Counted from the first letter of the stretch, positions 1-7,129 are shown. The stretch is 11,570 nucleotides of DNA from Candidatus Bipolaricaulota bacterium (GCA_025057405.1 JANWXV010000009.1:1-11570); one strand, 5' to 3'. Notes: generated by a model from the letters alone, not told the origin. A program made the numbers and translations.

Positions 1-458
1 GTGATGAAGGGCTTTCCCGTGGTCTTGAATTTGATATAGATCTCATTGAGCTTGCGGGCTTCTCGCTCTCTGACTCCTTCGATGACGTCGAGGCCCGCTT
101 GGCGCAGATGGGCGATCCCGCGGCCGTGGATGCGCGGGTCGGGGTCGCGCATGGCGACAAAGACTCTTTTTATTCTGGAATCTACGATGAGATCAGCACA
201 CGGAGGGTTGCGCTTGTGCGGCGCGGCCACGCACGGTTCGAGAGTGAGATAGAGATCGGCACCGCGAGCGAGCGCGCCGGCGCGTTCTAACGCGATAAAC
301 TCGGCGTGCGCTCCCCCGTAGCGTTCGTGCCAACCTTCACTGACAATAATATTTCTCTTGACGACGACGGCCCCGACCATGGGGTTGGGGTTGACCCAGC
401 CGGCGCCGCGCTCGGCCACTTCTAGCGCCCGTCGCATGAAGGCTTCAGGAGAGAGCAT
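1..458 (-). CDS. ribD: RibD, diaminohydroxyphosphoribosylaminopyrimidine deaminase domain (3' end outside window)
   Basis: The first 152 codons are visible; the C-terminal reductase domain would lie beyond position 1. RibD deaminates, then reduces, the pyrimidine intermediate of riboflavin synthesis in the cytoplasm. Visible marks of the cytidine-deaminase fold are the substrate-site stretch WVNPNPMVGAVVV (residues 21-33), the zinc/proton-shuttle pair H51-A-E53, and the two zinc cysteines C76 (in LEPC) and C87 (in PPCADLIV). The usual spacer between the cysteines reads like SHHGRTPP (8 residues). Here it is VAAPHKRNPP (10 residues), without the G-R-T, so this loop is atypical. The ATG at 458 lies 5 bases after the yggT stop, so the two genes are probably co-transcribed and translationally coupled; the ribosome site (GTAGGGT) is weak. 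A full RibD is usually about 360 residues, but whether the reductase half is present cannot be seen. Confidence 0.87.
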   Translation of the reverse strand, partial: MLSPEAFMRRALEVAERGAGWVNPNPMVGAVVVKRNIIVSEGWHERYGGAHAEFIALERAGALARGADLYLTLEPCVAAPHKRNPPCADLIVDSRIKRVFVAMRDPDPRIHGRGIAHLRQAGLDVIEGVREREARKLNEIYIKFKTTGKPFI

Positions 459-463
459 AGACC

Positions 464-766
464 CTACAAGCGCATCGCCAGCTCTCGCAACGTCGGGATG
501 GAAAAGCCCCGAATGAGATAGAGCAACAAGATGAGCACCAACGGGGAGAGGTCAATCATAGGAGGCATAAAGCGTCGCAGAAGAAAGTAGCGAATGGGAG
601 CCAATAATGGCTCCGTGATGCCTTCGAGAAAGCGCACGATGGGATTGTACGGGTTGGGCTGCACCCAACTGATAAGCGCCCGCGCGATCACGATCCAGAT
701 ATAGATCGTGATCGTCCAGTTCAGAATATCAGCAATCGCTAGAAGCAGATACTTCAGAGCGAACAT
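464..766 (-). CDS. yggT: YggT-family integral membrane protein
   Basis: This is a 100-residue protein with two strongly hydrophobic stretches, about residues 5-32 and 74-92, joined by the family-typical segment SWVQPNPYNPIVRFLEGITEP (about residues 33-53) and a basic LLRRF turn. This matches the YggT/YlmG family of small inner-membrane proteins, linked in different organisms to cell shape, division, osmotic tolerance or nucleoid placement; no biochemical reaction is established. The length fits a single-unit YggT. The first gene of a short unit, it is followed 5 bases later by ribD. A consensus TATAAT sits only 8 bases before the ATG and no Shine-Dalgarno is visible, so the message may be leaderless. 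An intrinsic terminator directly upstream isolates it from the gene before. Confidence 0.9.
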   Translation of the reverse strand: MFALKYLLLAIADILNWTITIYIWIVIARALISWVQPNPYNPIVRFLEGITEPLLAPIRYFLLRRFMPPMIDLSPLVLILLLYLIRGFSIPTLRELAMRL

Positions 767-774
767 AGCGCTCT

Positions 775-780
775 ATTATA
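775..780 (-). promoter_or_regulatory. -10 box of yggT-ribD, very close to the start codon
   Basis: On the minus strand a perfect TATAAT is followed by 8 bases (AGAGCGCT) and then the yggT ATG. No convincing -35 hexamer is seen at 16-18 bases. Transcription from this box would begin within a few bases of the ATG, so a leaderless or nearly leaderless mRNA is inferred. Confidence 0.55.
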
Positions 781-783
781 CTC

Positions 784-825
784 AAAAAGAGACCGGCTCC
801 GGTAGTGCTAACTTGAGGAGCCGGT
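784..825 (-). terminator. Rho-independent terminator after the 839-1204 gene
   Basis: Read on the minus strand, ACCGGCTCC (825-817) and GGAGCCGGT (800-792) form a perfect 9-bp GC-rich stem with a 16-base loop, followed by CTCTTTTT. It lies 13 bases after the stop codon of the upstream gene and just before the yggT -10 box, so it closes the beta-helix/unknown-gene unit. Confidence 0.82.
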
Positions 826-838
826 GTAGAATCTCAAC

Positions 839-1204
839 CTACTCTTGTGCGGCAAGAGCAACAACAGATTGGAAGGATGCGCTCTCCGAGCGCTGCGGGA
901 CAAAAGCGATGGCCAGATGCGATATGGCATCGCCCGTAGGGGGCAGCGTCAATCTCAATCTCTGCCCGCGTTGCTCCACTTGGCTTGGGAGTTCCATCCA
1001 CTGCCCCGCTTCGTTGACGAAGAGCAGGGCTTGGACTTCTTGCCCCTGCCAATCGGGGGGCATCTTGATAGACAGCTCGATCTCTTCAGCGGCGAACCCC
1101 CCTACCATGAGGTCGAGAAAGCGCAGGGCGCTGGCAGGCAGCTGCGTGCCCATCTTCTCTCTCTCTAGCGAGATCACTCCTGCGACATCGGTCGCGTGGT
1201 TCAT
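839..1204 (-). CDS. Unknown small protein, possibly with a beta-sandwich domain
   Basis: A 121-residue protein that I do not recognise. The ATG at 1204 is chosen because AAGGAGG stands 9 bases upstream; the frame stays open to 1279, but that extension is basic and has no ribosome site. No signal peptide or membrane segment is evident. From about residue 40 the pattern alternates hydrophobic and polar residues as in a beta-sandwich: ELSIKMPPDWQG, then LLFVNEAGQWMELP, then an RLRLTLP strand, and ISHLAIAFVPQ near the end. This loosely resembles the tail domain of the beta-helix protein encoded just upstream (a Leu-Leu-Tyr-Leu strand, an NSWKRL turn, then a final aliphatic strand), which is inference only. 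The gene follows that one by 135 bases and ends before a strong terminator, so the two probably share a transcript. Confidence 0.7.
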   Translation of the reverse strand: MNHATDVAGVISLEREKMGTQLPASALRFLDLMVGGFAAEEIELSIKMPPDWQGQEVQALLFVNEAGQWMELPSQVEQRGQRLRLTLPPTGDAISHLAIAFVPQRSESASFQSVVALAAQE

Positions 1205-1246
1205 GGCAAGGCGCCTCCTTAAACTCGTTTTGTCTATTGTTCTCCT

Positions 1247-1265
1247 GTGGCGGCTCTTCCGCCAC
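1247..1265. repeat. Small hairpin between the beta-helix gene and the next gene
   Basis: GTGGCGG and CCGCCAC form a perfect 7-bp stem with a 5-base loop. Neither strand has a T run after it, so it does not qualify as an intrinsic terminator. It may protect or pause the transcript between the two genes. Confidence 0.4.
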
Positions 1266-1339
1266 CCCTCCTTCTCCATCAGAACTATTCTTCAATCGTG
1301 ACTCTCCCCTGCCTCCTTTCTCTTTCTTTTCTCTTTTTC

Positions 1340-3691
1340 TTACTTCGCGCCGGTAGCCAGAGCGATCGGCGGCGCGGTGTTCAAGAGCGCCACCGGGATC
1401 TCCGCTAAGACGATATTCGCTTGCGTCTTGACAAAACAGTTCTCTAAACGCTTCCAACTGTTCGTCGCTCGATCCAGATAGAGCAGACAGAGCTTATTCT
1501 CTTCGGTGACCCCCGCGGCTTTCAATTCGGCGTCGGTGTACTCGATCTCCAACTGCACCGTTCCGGAGCGCACGCCATTCACCAACAGACCGATCACCTT
1601 CACCGGGGTCTCTAAGGGCTTGATCTGCTCTGGGAACCCCGCGCGATACTTGCCCACAATCACCACGCCATCGGCGCTGATGTCCACATCGAAGAAGCGT
1701 ATGTGCGTATCGGCTTGGTTGGTAGCATCGAAGATCGCACGCCCGTTCCCAAATTTTCTAATGATCCAGCCCATGACGGAACTCTCCAACAGCTCGTTCA
1801 TGGGAGCCAGCAGCCATGGCAACACAATCGGGCAGGGACTGATCTCGGTATCGGGGCAGTCGCGATTGACGCGAATGCCCACCGCGGCGTTCCCGCGTCC
1901 CTCAAAGACCCCCGAAGGCCCATTGGGATCGCCCCACCAGTTGCGATCAGCCCGGATCGTCTTCTCTTCTACGCCCGCGGCCAAGCGCAGCCCAAACTGC
2001 TGGTTCCCCACGATGTCATTGAACTCCAGATCCGCCGCTGAGGTCCCCGCTCCCACGTCCACACCGCCCTGGCGATTCTGTACTATTCTGTTACGCTCAA
2101 ACGTAACAGCGCTCGTCTCTTGGAAGAGCACACCGGCCCAATAATTGAGCGTGACGGTGTTTTGACGAATATCCAAGTCGCTCGCACCCTGAGCGAAGAC
2201 CCCGTACCATTGGTTGGCCTCGATGAGATTTCCCGTCAGATCGGTGTTCTTCGCCCCGTTGGCGATCTTCACGCCCTCGCGCTCGTTCTCACGGATCTGA
2301 TTCTGCACGAGCGTGTTGTCGTTGGCCCCATCGAGGACGACGCCGGCGTCGCCGTTGGCGATGATAAAGTTCTCGCGCAGCGTGTGGCGACTGGCCCGCT
2401 CTAAGAAGACCCCGGCTTTGCCGTTATTTTTGATGGTGTTGTTGACGAGCGTGTCGTTGCGCGCCTTCTCGCCTAGATAGACGCCATGCCCGTTGTTGCC
2501 TTCTAATTCGTTCGATCTGAACGTATTTCTCCCGTCGCTCTCTTGCGCAAAGATGCCCTCTTCTTGGCTCTCTTTGATCGCATTAGACGTAAAGGTATTA
2601 TTGCTAGGAGCGCGTCCCGACTCTTGCGCGACGAGCTTGACGCCGAAGCCGTTGTTGCTGAGGGCGTTATAGAGCAGATTATTTCCGCTGACGTCGCCGG
2701 AGAGCAGAAGGCCCTCAGCGCCGGCGCGCGCGTTGTTATAGATTCGGTTGCCTTGAACCGTGTTGCGCTTGGCCGAGCGCTCCCCTTCTTTGATGGAGAC
2801 GCCCCCGGCGCTGTTATTAAAGATCTCGTTCTCGCGGATCTCGTTGTTATCCGAAGCTTGAACGGTGACCCCATAGACCCCGCTCGTCGTGATGCTGTTC
2901 TTTAAGATAACAGCCCCGTTGGCTTGGTCTAGTTTGATGCCGTCCATGGCGTTGTGCGCGATCTGATTGCTAGAGATCTCGGTGCCGTCGTTCCCGGAGA
3001 CGAGGACGCCTTCGCCGCGATTGAGGATGATCTCGTTGCGGGTGAGAATGGCACGATCGCTGTCTTTGCCCAAGAAGACGCCGATGCTGCCGTTGCTGCG
3101 GACCTTGTTCTCTTCGGCGCGCAGGCCGGTGCTGGCCTCGTCGGCTTTGAGGCCCTCGCCGCCGTTGTTGAAGATTTCATTTCTCAACAGAACGACGCCG
3201 TCGGCCCCGCCGACGACCAAGACCCCAGCCCCAGCGGCGTTACGAAACTTATTATTCGAGAGAGCGGCGTTGTCTCCGGTGATCTTGATGGCGTTTTCAG
3301 CTTGATTGGCATCCACGTCAAATCCCACAAAGAGCACGTTTCTGGCTTTGATCTCGACAGAGCCGATAATTTTAGTTTTATCGCGTCCCGCGCGAGAGAT
3401 CCATTGCAGTCCCTTGACGTCAATGGCGTTCTCCCCCGTGAGGCTCTCTTTATACGTACACGGCGCTACGACAATGACGCCGAACTCCGAGCGGGGCTTG
3501 GTGCGTCCCTCTCGGGCGAACTGCAACGCGGCCGTCAGCGTCTTGTACTGATAGGGCATTTCGACGGGGTACGTGCAATCCACAAAGATGACCGAGCCTC
3601 GGGTGTTCTGGGCCGGGGTGTTTACAGAATCTGCGATGGCAAACAGAGCCAAGATAAGAGCTATGCCCGCGATGCGGACTGGAATGCGCAT
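1340..3691 (-). CDS. Secreted right-handed parallel beta-helix (NosD-like) repeat protein
   Basis: A 783-residue protein. The ATG at 3691 is chosen because GAGGTGA lies 7 bases upstream and a signal peptide then begins at once: a basic MRIPVR, a hydrophobic core to about residue 18, and a likely cut after AIA (residues 18-20). After a short N-terminal domain, residues about 100-600 consist of many coils of about 22-23 residues of the form N-x-I-x-x-N-x-x-x-G-V-x-L, the PbH1/NosD pattern that stacks into a solenoid. The helix ends with NWWGDPNGPSG, a motif common in such surface proteins. A C-terminal beta-rich domain with a pair of cysteines about 17 residues apart follows (CLLYLDRATNSW...ENC). 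There is no sorting signal or membrane anchor. No nos genes are nearby, so a role in copper delivery to nitrous oxide reductase is not supported; a polysaccharide-binding or surface role is more likely. Confidence 0.88.
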   Translation of the reverse strand: MRIPVRIAGIALILALFAIADSVNTPAQNTRGSVIFVDCTYPVEMPYQYKTLTAALQFAREGRTKPRSEFGVIVVAPCTYKESLTGENAIDVKGLQWISRAGRDKTKIIGSVEIKARNVLFVGFDVDANQAENAIKITGDNAALSNNKFRNAAGAGVLVVGGADGVVLLRNEIFNNGGEGLKADEASTGLRAEENKVRSNGSIGVFLGKDSDRAILTRNEIILNRGEGVLVSGNDGTEISSNQIAHNAMDGIKLDQANGAVILKNSITTSGVYGVTVQASDNNEIRENEIFNNSAGGVSIKEGERSAKRNTVQGNRIYNNARAGAEGLLLSGDVSGNNLLYNALSNNGFGVKLVAQESGRAPSNNTFTSNAIKESQEEGIFAQESDGRNTFRSNELEGNNGHGVYLGEKARNDTLVNNTIKNNGKAGVFLERASRHTLRENFIIANGDAGVVLDGANDNTLVQNQIRENEREGVKIANGAKNTDLTGNLIEANQWYGVFAQGASDLDIRQNTVTLNYWAGVLFQETSAVTFERNRIVQNRQGGVDVGAGTSAADLEFNDIVGNQQFGLRLAAGVEEKTIRADRNWWGDPNGPSGVFEGRGNAAVGIRVNRDCPDTEISPCPIVLPWLLAPMNELLESSVMGWIIRKFGNGRAIFDATNQADTHIRFFDVDISADGVVIVGKYRAGFPEQIKPLETPVKVIGLLVNGVRSGTVQLEIEYTDAELKAAGVTEENKLCLLYLDRATNSWKRLENCFVKTQANIVLAEIPVALLNTAPPIALATGAK

Positions 3692-3747
3692 AACGACGTC
3701 ACCTCGCTCAAAGATGCAGACCAACCTCCATGTGATGGTCGGCCCTC

Positions 3748-3753
3748 ATTATA
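3748..3753 (-). promoter_or_regulatory. Putative -10 box of the beta-helix gene
   Basis: A perfect TATAAT on the minus strand lies 56 bases before the chosen ATG. A TTGAGA is present but only 12 bases upstream of it, too close for a standard -35, and nothing better is seen at 17 bases. It implies that the beta-helix gene can be transcribed apart from the proteasome genes, since no terminator is visible between prcA and this point. Confidence 0.4.
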
Positions 3754-3820
3754 AAGCACGGGGTCTCTCAAAGTATGTAACTGGCATTACCGGAAAGTCA
3801 AATTTGTGCTAATTGGGGGG

Positions 3821-4552
3821 CTACGACCGGCGTGGCAAGAACGGCTTGATCTCGCTTTCTGGGAGAAGGCGGAATCGTCGGTCGCGGCGCGCATCGCGCT
3901 CCAGCAGCGCCGCTTCTACTCTCCCCTGTTGCAGCTCTTGACTTAAGCGCTCTTCCCAGCGCTCTCCCGACTCTTTAAGGGAAGCGCGCCCTACCGTCCA
4001 TGCCCGCAACGCGATCTCCAGCGCGGCTTCGAGCTTGGGGGCTCGCTTCGGCTCGCTTAAGACTTGCTCCATCTCTATACGACCGGCCTCCCGACCCGCC
4101 GCGGCTGCGTAGCGCTGGTGCAGCGAGAACTCGCCGTCATAGTTTAGCAGATAATAGAGATCGTCTTCCGGGGTCGGCTCGACTTGGGCGAACAGTCCCA
4201 AGAACACAAGGGGCAATCGCAACGGATCGCTGAAGCTTCGTTTGAGCGCCGGGCTGAGGGCCACGCCCACGACCCGCTGAATCGAGACGTCGTCGGGGCT
4301 GCGCTGAAAGCCCTCGGCGTGCGCAAAATCTACGGCTAACTGCCGGACAGCTTCTAAATCAGACTGATTCCCCAGCCCGGAGAACGCCAGACGATCATAG
4401 ATCTCGAAGACCTTGCGCTGGCCGCGCCGTACCGTCAAGAGTAAAATCCCCTCTTGCGCAGAGAGAGCGACCACGGGGCTGCCCTCTTTGAGACGGTCTT
4501 CGACATAGTCGGCCTTCTGGCGGAGCGTCTGTTGCCAATTATACGGGGTCAT
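3821..4552 (-). CDS. prcA: Proteasome alpha subunit (PrcA)
   Basis: A 243-residue protein that forms the outer rings of the 20S proteasome and gates substrate entry to the beta-ring chamber. It shows the alpha-type layout seen in PrcA: an N-terminal segment beginning MTPYNWQQTLRQKADYVEDR, a core strand pair (SPVVALSAQEGILLLTVRR), a KVFEIYDRLAFSGLGNQSDLEAVRQ region matching the usual 'kifeiydriafaavG...e.e.lr' stretch, and a long helix-rich C-terminus with many charged residues. As expected for alpha subunits, there is no N-terminal catalytic threonine. Its ATG overlaps the prcB stop by four bases (ATGA), so synthesis of the two subunits is coupled. It is the last proteasome gene; pafA, which often follows prcA in actinobacteria, is absent here. 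Confidence 0.93.
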   Translation of the reverse strand: MTPYNWQQTLRQKADYVEDRLKEGSPVVALSAQEGILLLTVRRGQRKVFEIYDRLAFSGLGNQSDLEAVRQLAVDFAHAEGFQRSPDDVSIQRVVGVALSPALKRSFSDPLRLPLVFLGLFAQVEPTPEDDLYYLLNYDGEFSLHQRYAAAAGREAGRIEMEQVLSEPKRAPKLEAALEIALRAWTVGRASLKESGERWEERLSQELQQGRVEAALLERDARRDRRFRLLPESEIKPFLPRRS

Positions 4553-5325
4553 AGAGCGAGCAGCTCGCGCTGGAGCGCGCGCAGCAAGTCTTCTGAGAGT
4601 TCTTGAACGCCATCGGCGGTCACGGTCTTGGCCGAGGGCAGTCTCTGGCGAATCCCACTGGTTGCCGTATCCAGCGAAGCGGCGATCTCTAAGAGCAAGA
4701 GCGCCTCGCGCAACGCTTCTTCGAGCTTCATCTGGCGAAACGGGCGCTTGATGCGCACGATGTACTCAAACGCGCCGCGAATGCGCTCCGCGCCGGAGCC
4801 GGCCGCACCAAATTCGCGGCTCTCAAAGCGCGCTCCCATCGCGTCGTAGAAGAAGATTCGGCCTTCGCGCTTCTCCCTATCAAACGCACTGACGATGGGC
4901 AAGAAGCCCCCAATCCCTTGGAGCGCTCCGGGCAGGGCACGCCCCAGCACGCGCGAGACTTCGTGAAGCTTGCCTTCTAAGCTCATCTCTTGGAGCTGGC
5001 TGCGGGCGTAGTACTTGAACGAGTGCTGCAGAAAACGCACAGCCTCTGAAGCCGTAGCATACGAGCCAGCGATGGCAATAAGCGTCTCGTCGTCGAGTTT
5101 TAAGATTTTTTCGGCTTCTTCGTAGAAGATCGCGTTGCCTGCAGTAGCGCGACGATCGGCGACGTTCAGGACGCCTTGATCGAACTTCACGGCGATCACC
5201 GTTGTGCCGTGAACGTCGGCTACAGACGCTGGATTTTTGGGTAAGTCAGCGTCCACTGTTGGGAACCGAATCCCTTGAGCCTCTAAGAGGCTCATCAAAT
5301 CCCCGGGACTCTTGCGCTCAGACAC
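4549..5325 (-). CDS. prcB: Proteasome beta subunit (PrcB), catalytic
   Basis: A 258-residue protein forming the inner, proteolytic rings of the 20S proteasome. The GTG at 5325 is chosen because GGAGG lies 9 bases upstream; a longer frame to 5406 would overlap the UBact gene. The first 40 residues form a propeptide ending in DVHG, cut to expose Thr (residue 41) in TTVIAVKF as the N-terminal nucleophile. Counting from that Thr as 1, Asp17 (in NVADRR) and Lys33 (in EEAEK) fall exactly at the canonical catalytic positions, and a GSG motif follows at 136-138, so the enzyme looks active. Mature length is 218. The gene sits 31 bases after UBact and overlaps prcA, inside one operon with dop. Confidence 0.95.
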   Translation of the reverse strand: MSERKSPGDLMSLLEAQGIRFPTVDADLPKNPASVADVHGTTVIAVKFDQGVLNVADRRATAGNAIFYEEAEKILKLDDETLIAIAGSYATASEAVRFLQHSFKYYARSQLQEMSLEGKLHEVSRVLGRALPGALQGIGGFLPIVSAFDREKREGRIFFYDAMGARFESREFGAAGSGAERIRGAFEYIVRIKRPFRQMKLEEALREALLLLEIAASLDTATSGIRQRLPSAKTVTADGVQELSEDLLRALQRELLAL

Positions 5326-5356
5326 GTTGTAAGTCCTCCGGTTGACAAGCTGAGAG

Positions 5357-5524
5357 CTACTCCCCGCTGCGCTGCCGATAGCGCTGCGCCTGACGCGGAT
5401 CCACACGGCGCATCTTCTCTAAAAGCCTTTCGGCATCGGGCTTAGGAACGTTGGGCGTCCGCGGGCCATCGCCCTCGTCGCGCTTCGTCCACGGTTCGCT
5501 CGGCCTGACGATTCGCTCCGGCAT
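5357..5524 (-). CDS. ubact: UBact, Pup-like ubiquitin-like protein modifier
   Basis: A 55-residue basic, disorder-prone protein that is easily missed by gene finders because of its size. The ATG at 5524 has a strong ribosome site (AAGGAGG, 9 bases upstream). It begins MPERIVRP, has a central PRTPNVPKPD (residues 21-30), a helix-forming ERLLEKMRRVDP (32-43), and ends QAQRYRQRSGE. This N-terminus, the TPN-x-PKPD segment and the terminal RYRQR-S/T-GE are the hallmarks of UBact, the Pup relative described in Gram-negative bacteria. It would be joined through its C-terminal Glu to lysines of target proteins by a PafA-type ligase and mark them for the proteasome. Because it already ends in Glu, it needs no deamidation before use. 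Its place between dop and prcB, 23 and 31 bases away, matches pup in actinobacteria. Confidence 0.92.
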   Translation of the reverse strand: MPERIVRPSEPWTKRDEGDGPRTPNVPKPDAERLLEKMRRVDPRQAQRYRQRSGE

Positions 5525-5547
5525 CGTGAAGGCCCTCCTTTCTCAGA

Positions 5548-7035
5548 TTAGAGCTGCTTTATCATACGCCAAAGCGCTCGCGGTGTCGAGGCCGCCTCGA
5601 AACTCTCTGGGTCGAGCGCGCCGAGGCGACCATCTACCCACCGTTTCAAGTCAATAGTAAGCTCTCCCTCGCCGTCGCGCAAGTGGATCTGCCCCCAGTT
5701 GAGGGCTAGGATCGAATCTGAGAACTTCTGCACGCAGAGGCCACGTACCCACGCGCGCGTCTCTTTGGGAGGACTCTCGCGCGCCCTTTCTATCTCCGAA
5801 TCGCTCACTATGCGCCGCAAGCAGCCTTGACGCTGCAACTCGTAGAACAGCCCCCGCTGGGGATCCACATTGTGATACTCTAAGTCCAAGCTGCGCAAGA
5901 CCTCGTCCTGCCACGTGAGCCTCTCCGACTCCACAAATTGCTGCAATAGCTGATACTTAGCTGCCCAGTCGACACGATCCGCACAGCGCGTGTAATCGCG
6001 CTCTAAGTCATTTAAGACAGACTCCCACTCGCGCAGCACCCAGTTGGTCTCCTCGTCGCGCCCGAGAAAAAGCTCTTGAGCCGCGCGCAGATAGAGGCGC
6101 TGTAGCTCCAGAGCCGAGATCGTGCCCTCGCCTTCCAGCTCGACCAGCCAACGACGGTTAGCATCACGCGAGAGCTTCTGCAGCGTCTCTACGGGCTGCT
6201 TGAGCCTTCCCGGCGGGCCGTAGCCCGCTTCGAGCGTCGCTAGCACCAACGCTGTTGTCCCTATTTTGAGGGCGGTCGCGTACTCGCTCAAATTAGCGTC
6301 GCCGCAGATGACGTGCAGTCTGCGATAGCGCTTGGCGTCGGCGTGGGGTTCGTCGCGGCTGTTGATGAGCGGACGACGATGGAGCGTATCCACGCTGCAC
6401 AGCTCAGTGAAGAAGTCTGCCCGTTGCGAGAGCTGAAAGTCTATCTTGGGATCGGATTCGCTCCCCACACGACCCGCCCCGGCGAAGAGAATGCGCGTCA
6501 CCAGAAACGGCGTCAAACCCGCGATCAATTGCTCGAAGGGGAGCTTGCGCTGGACGAGATAGTTCTCGTGGCAGCCGTAGCTCATGCCGTGATAGTCTAT
6601 ATTGTTTTTGAAGATTGAGGCAGTGCGCCCGGACTTTTTCGCATATATTTGTGCGGCCTCCCAGACGATGCGTTCGCCGGCCTTGTCGTGGGCGATTAGG
6701 CTGCGCAGCGAGCGGCATTCGGGGGTGCTGTATTCAGGATGCCCGTGGTCGTGATAGAAGCGTGCGCCGTTGCCGAGCACGCGGTCGGCGTGGTCTTCCG
6801 AGGCGCTGAGCAGCCGGTGGGTGGGCTTCTCGTAGCGAGCGTCTTCGGGATTGACAGAGAGCGCTGGGGCGCGCCCGCCGCGTGCGTCGCGCAGCGGGTC
6901 TTCATCGCTGTAGTCCCAAGGGCCGGCTCCGGGATAGCTCTGGACGAGCGCGCGGGTTTCGTCGGCCAACTCAGCAATCTCCACCCCCTCAATGAAAATC
7001 CCGTACTCGGTCTCGATCCCCAAGAGACGATCCAT
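5548..7035 (-). CDS. dop: Dop, depupylase/deamidase-type enzyme (UBact-removing)
   Basis: A 495-residue member of the Dop/PafA carboxylate-amine ligase-like family. Dop-type features outweigh PafA-type ones: IETEYG near the start (metal-binding E8 and E10), WDYSDEDPLRDARG at residues 40-53 in the Dop-specific loop region, NGARFYHDHGHPEYSTPE with the catalytic Asp at 96, RADFF, LINSRDEPHADAKRYRRLHV, and GDANLSEYATALKIGTTALVL. The C-terminal DWAAKYQLL and ETRAWVRG blocks also match Dop. Since the local UBact ends in Glu, the likely reaction is hydrolysis of the isopeptide bond that links UBact to target lysines, recycling the tag. It leads the operon, 23 bases ahead of UBact. No Shine-Dalgarno is seen; a promoter lies directly before the ATG. 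A PafA role is less likely but cannot be fully excluded without alignment. Confidence 0.92.
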   Translation of the reverse strand: MDRLLGIETEYGIFIEGVEIAELADETRALVQSYPGAGPWDYSDEDPLRDARGGRAPALSVNPEDARYEKPTHRLLSASEDHADRVLGNGARFYHDHGHPEYSTPECRSLRSLIAHDKAGERIVWEAAQIYAKKSGRTASIFKNNIDYHGMSYGCHENYLVQRKLPFEQLIAGLTPFLVTRILFAGAGRVGSESDPKIDFQLSQRADFFTELCSVDTLHRRPLINSRDEPHADAKRYRRLHVICGDANLSEYATALKIGTTALVLATLEAGYGPPGRLKQPVETLQKLSRDANRRWLVELEGEGTISALELQRLYLRAAQELFLGRDEETNWVLREWESVLNDLERDYTRCADRVDWAAKYQLLQQFVESERLTWQDEVLRSLDLEYHNVDPQRGLFYELQRQGCLRRIVSDSEIERARESPPKETRAWVRGLCVQKFSDSILALNWGQIHLRDGEGELTIDLKRWVDGRLGALDPESFEAASTPRALWRMIKQL

Positions 7036-7045
7036 GATTGCTTTT

Positions 7046-7074
7046 ATTATGCCAGTTTAGTATTGGTCTAGCAA
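7046..7074 (-). promoter_or_regulatory. Promoter of the dop-UBact-prcB-prcA operon
   Basis: Minus strand: TTGCTA (7074-7069), a 17-base spacer, then CATAAT (7051-7046), 10 bases before the dop ATG. With a normal start about 7 bases after the -10 box, the 5' leader would be only about 3-5 bases. No ribosome site precedes dop. Confidence 0.6.
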
Positions 7075-7129
7075 CACGGTCAGTCACGGGGCTTGTTCTC
7101 TGGTCCATGTTGGCCACAAAGCAAGTTGC

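Noticed and set aside
1247..1265. Hairpin as a transcription terminator
   Set aside because: No T run follows the stem on either strand.
1205..1279. Longer frame for the 839-1204 gene
   Set aside because: The ATG at 1204 has a near-perfect Shine-Dalgarno, while the ATG at 1279 lies opposite a hairpin and adds only a basic low-complexity leader.
1700..3300. Repeats in the beta-helix gene as a CRISPR or tandem DNA repeat
   Set aside because: The repetition is at protein level (degenerate 22-23 residue coils); the DNA units are not conserved and have no spacer structure.
1340..3691. True NosD of a nitrous oxide reductase cluster
   Set aside because: No nosZ, nosF, nosY or nosL genes are nearby, the protein is about twice the usual NosD length, and the repeats are generic PbH1 coils.
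5326..5406. Longer prcB reading frame starting at 5406
   Set aside because: It would overlap most of the last third of the UBact gene and has no ribosome site; the GTG at 5325 has GGAGG at good spacing.
5548..7035. Annotation as PafA ligase instead of Dop
   Set aside because: The WDYSDEDPLRDARG loop, RADFF and GDANLSE...KIGTTALVL blocks match Dop better than the PafA pattern.
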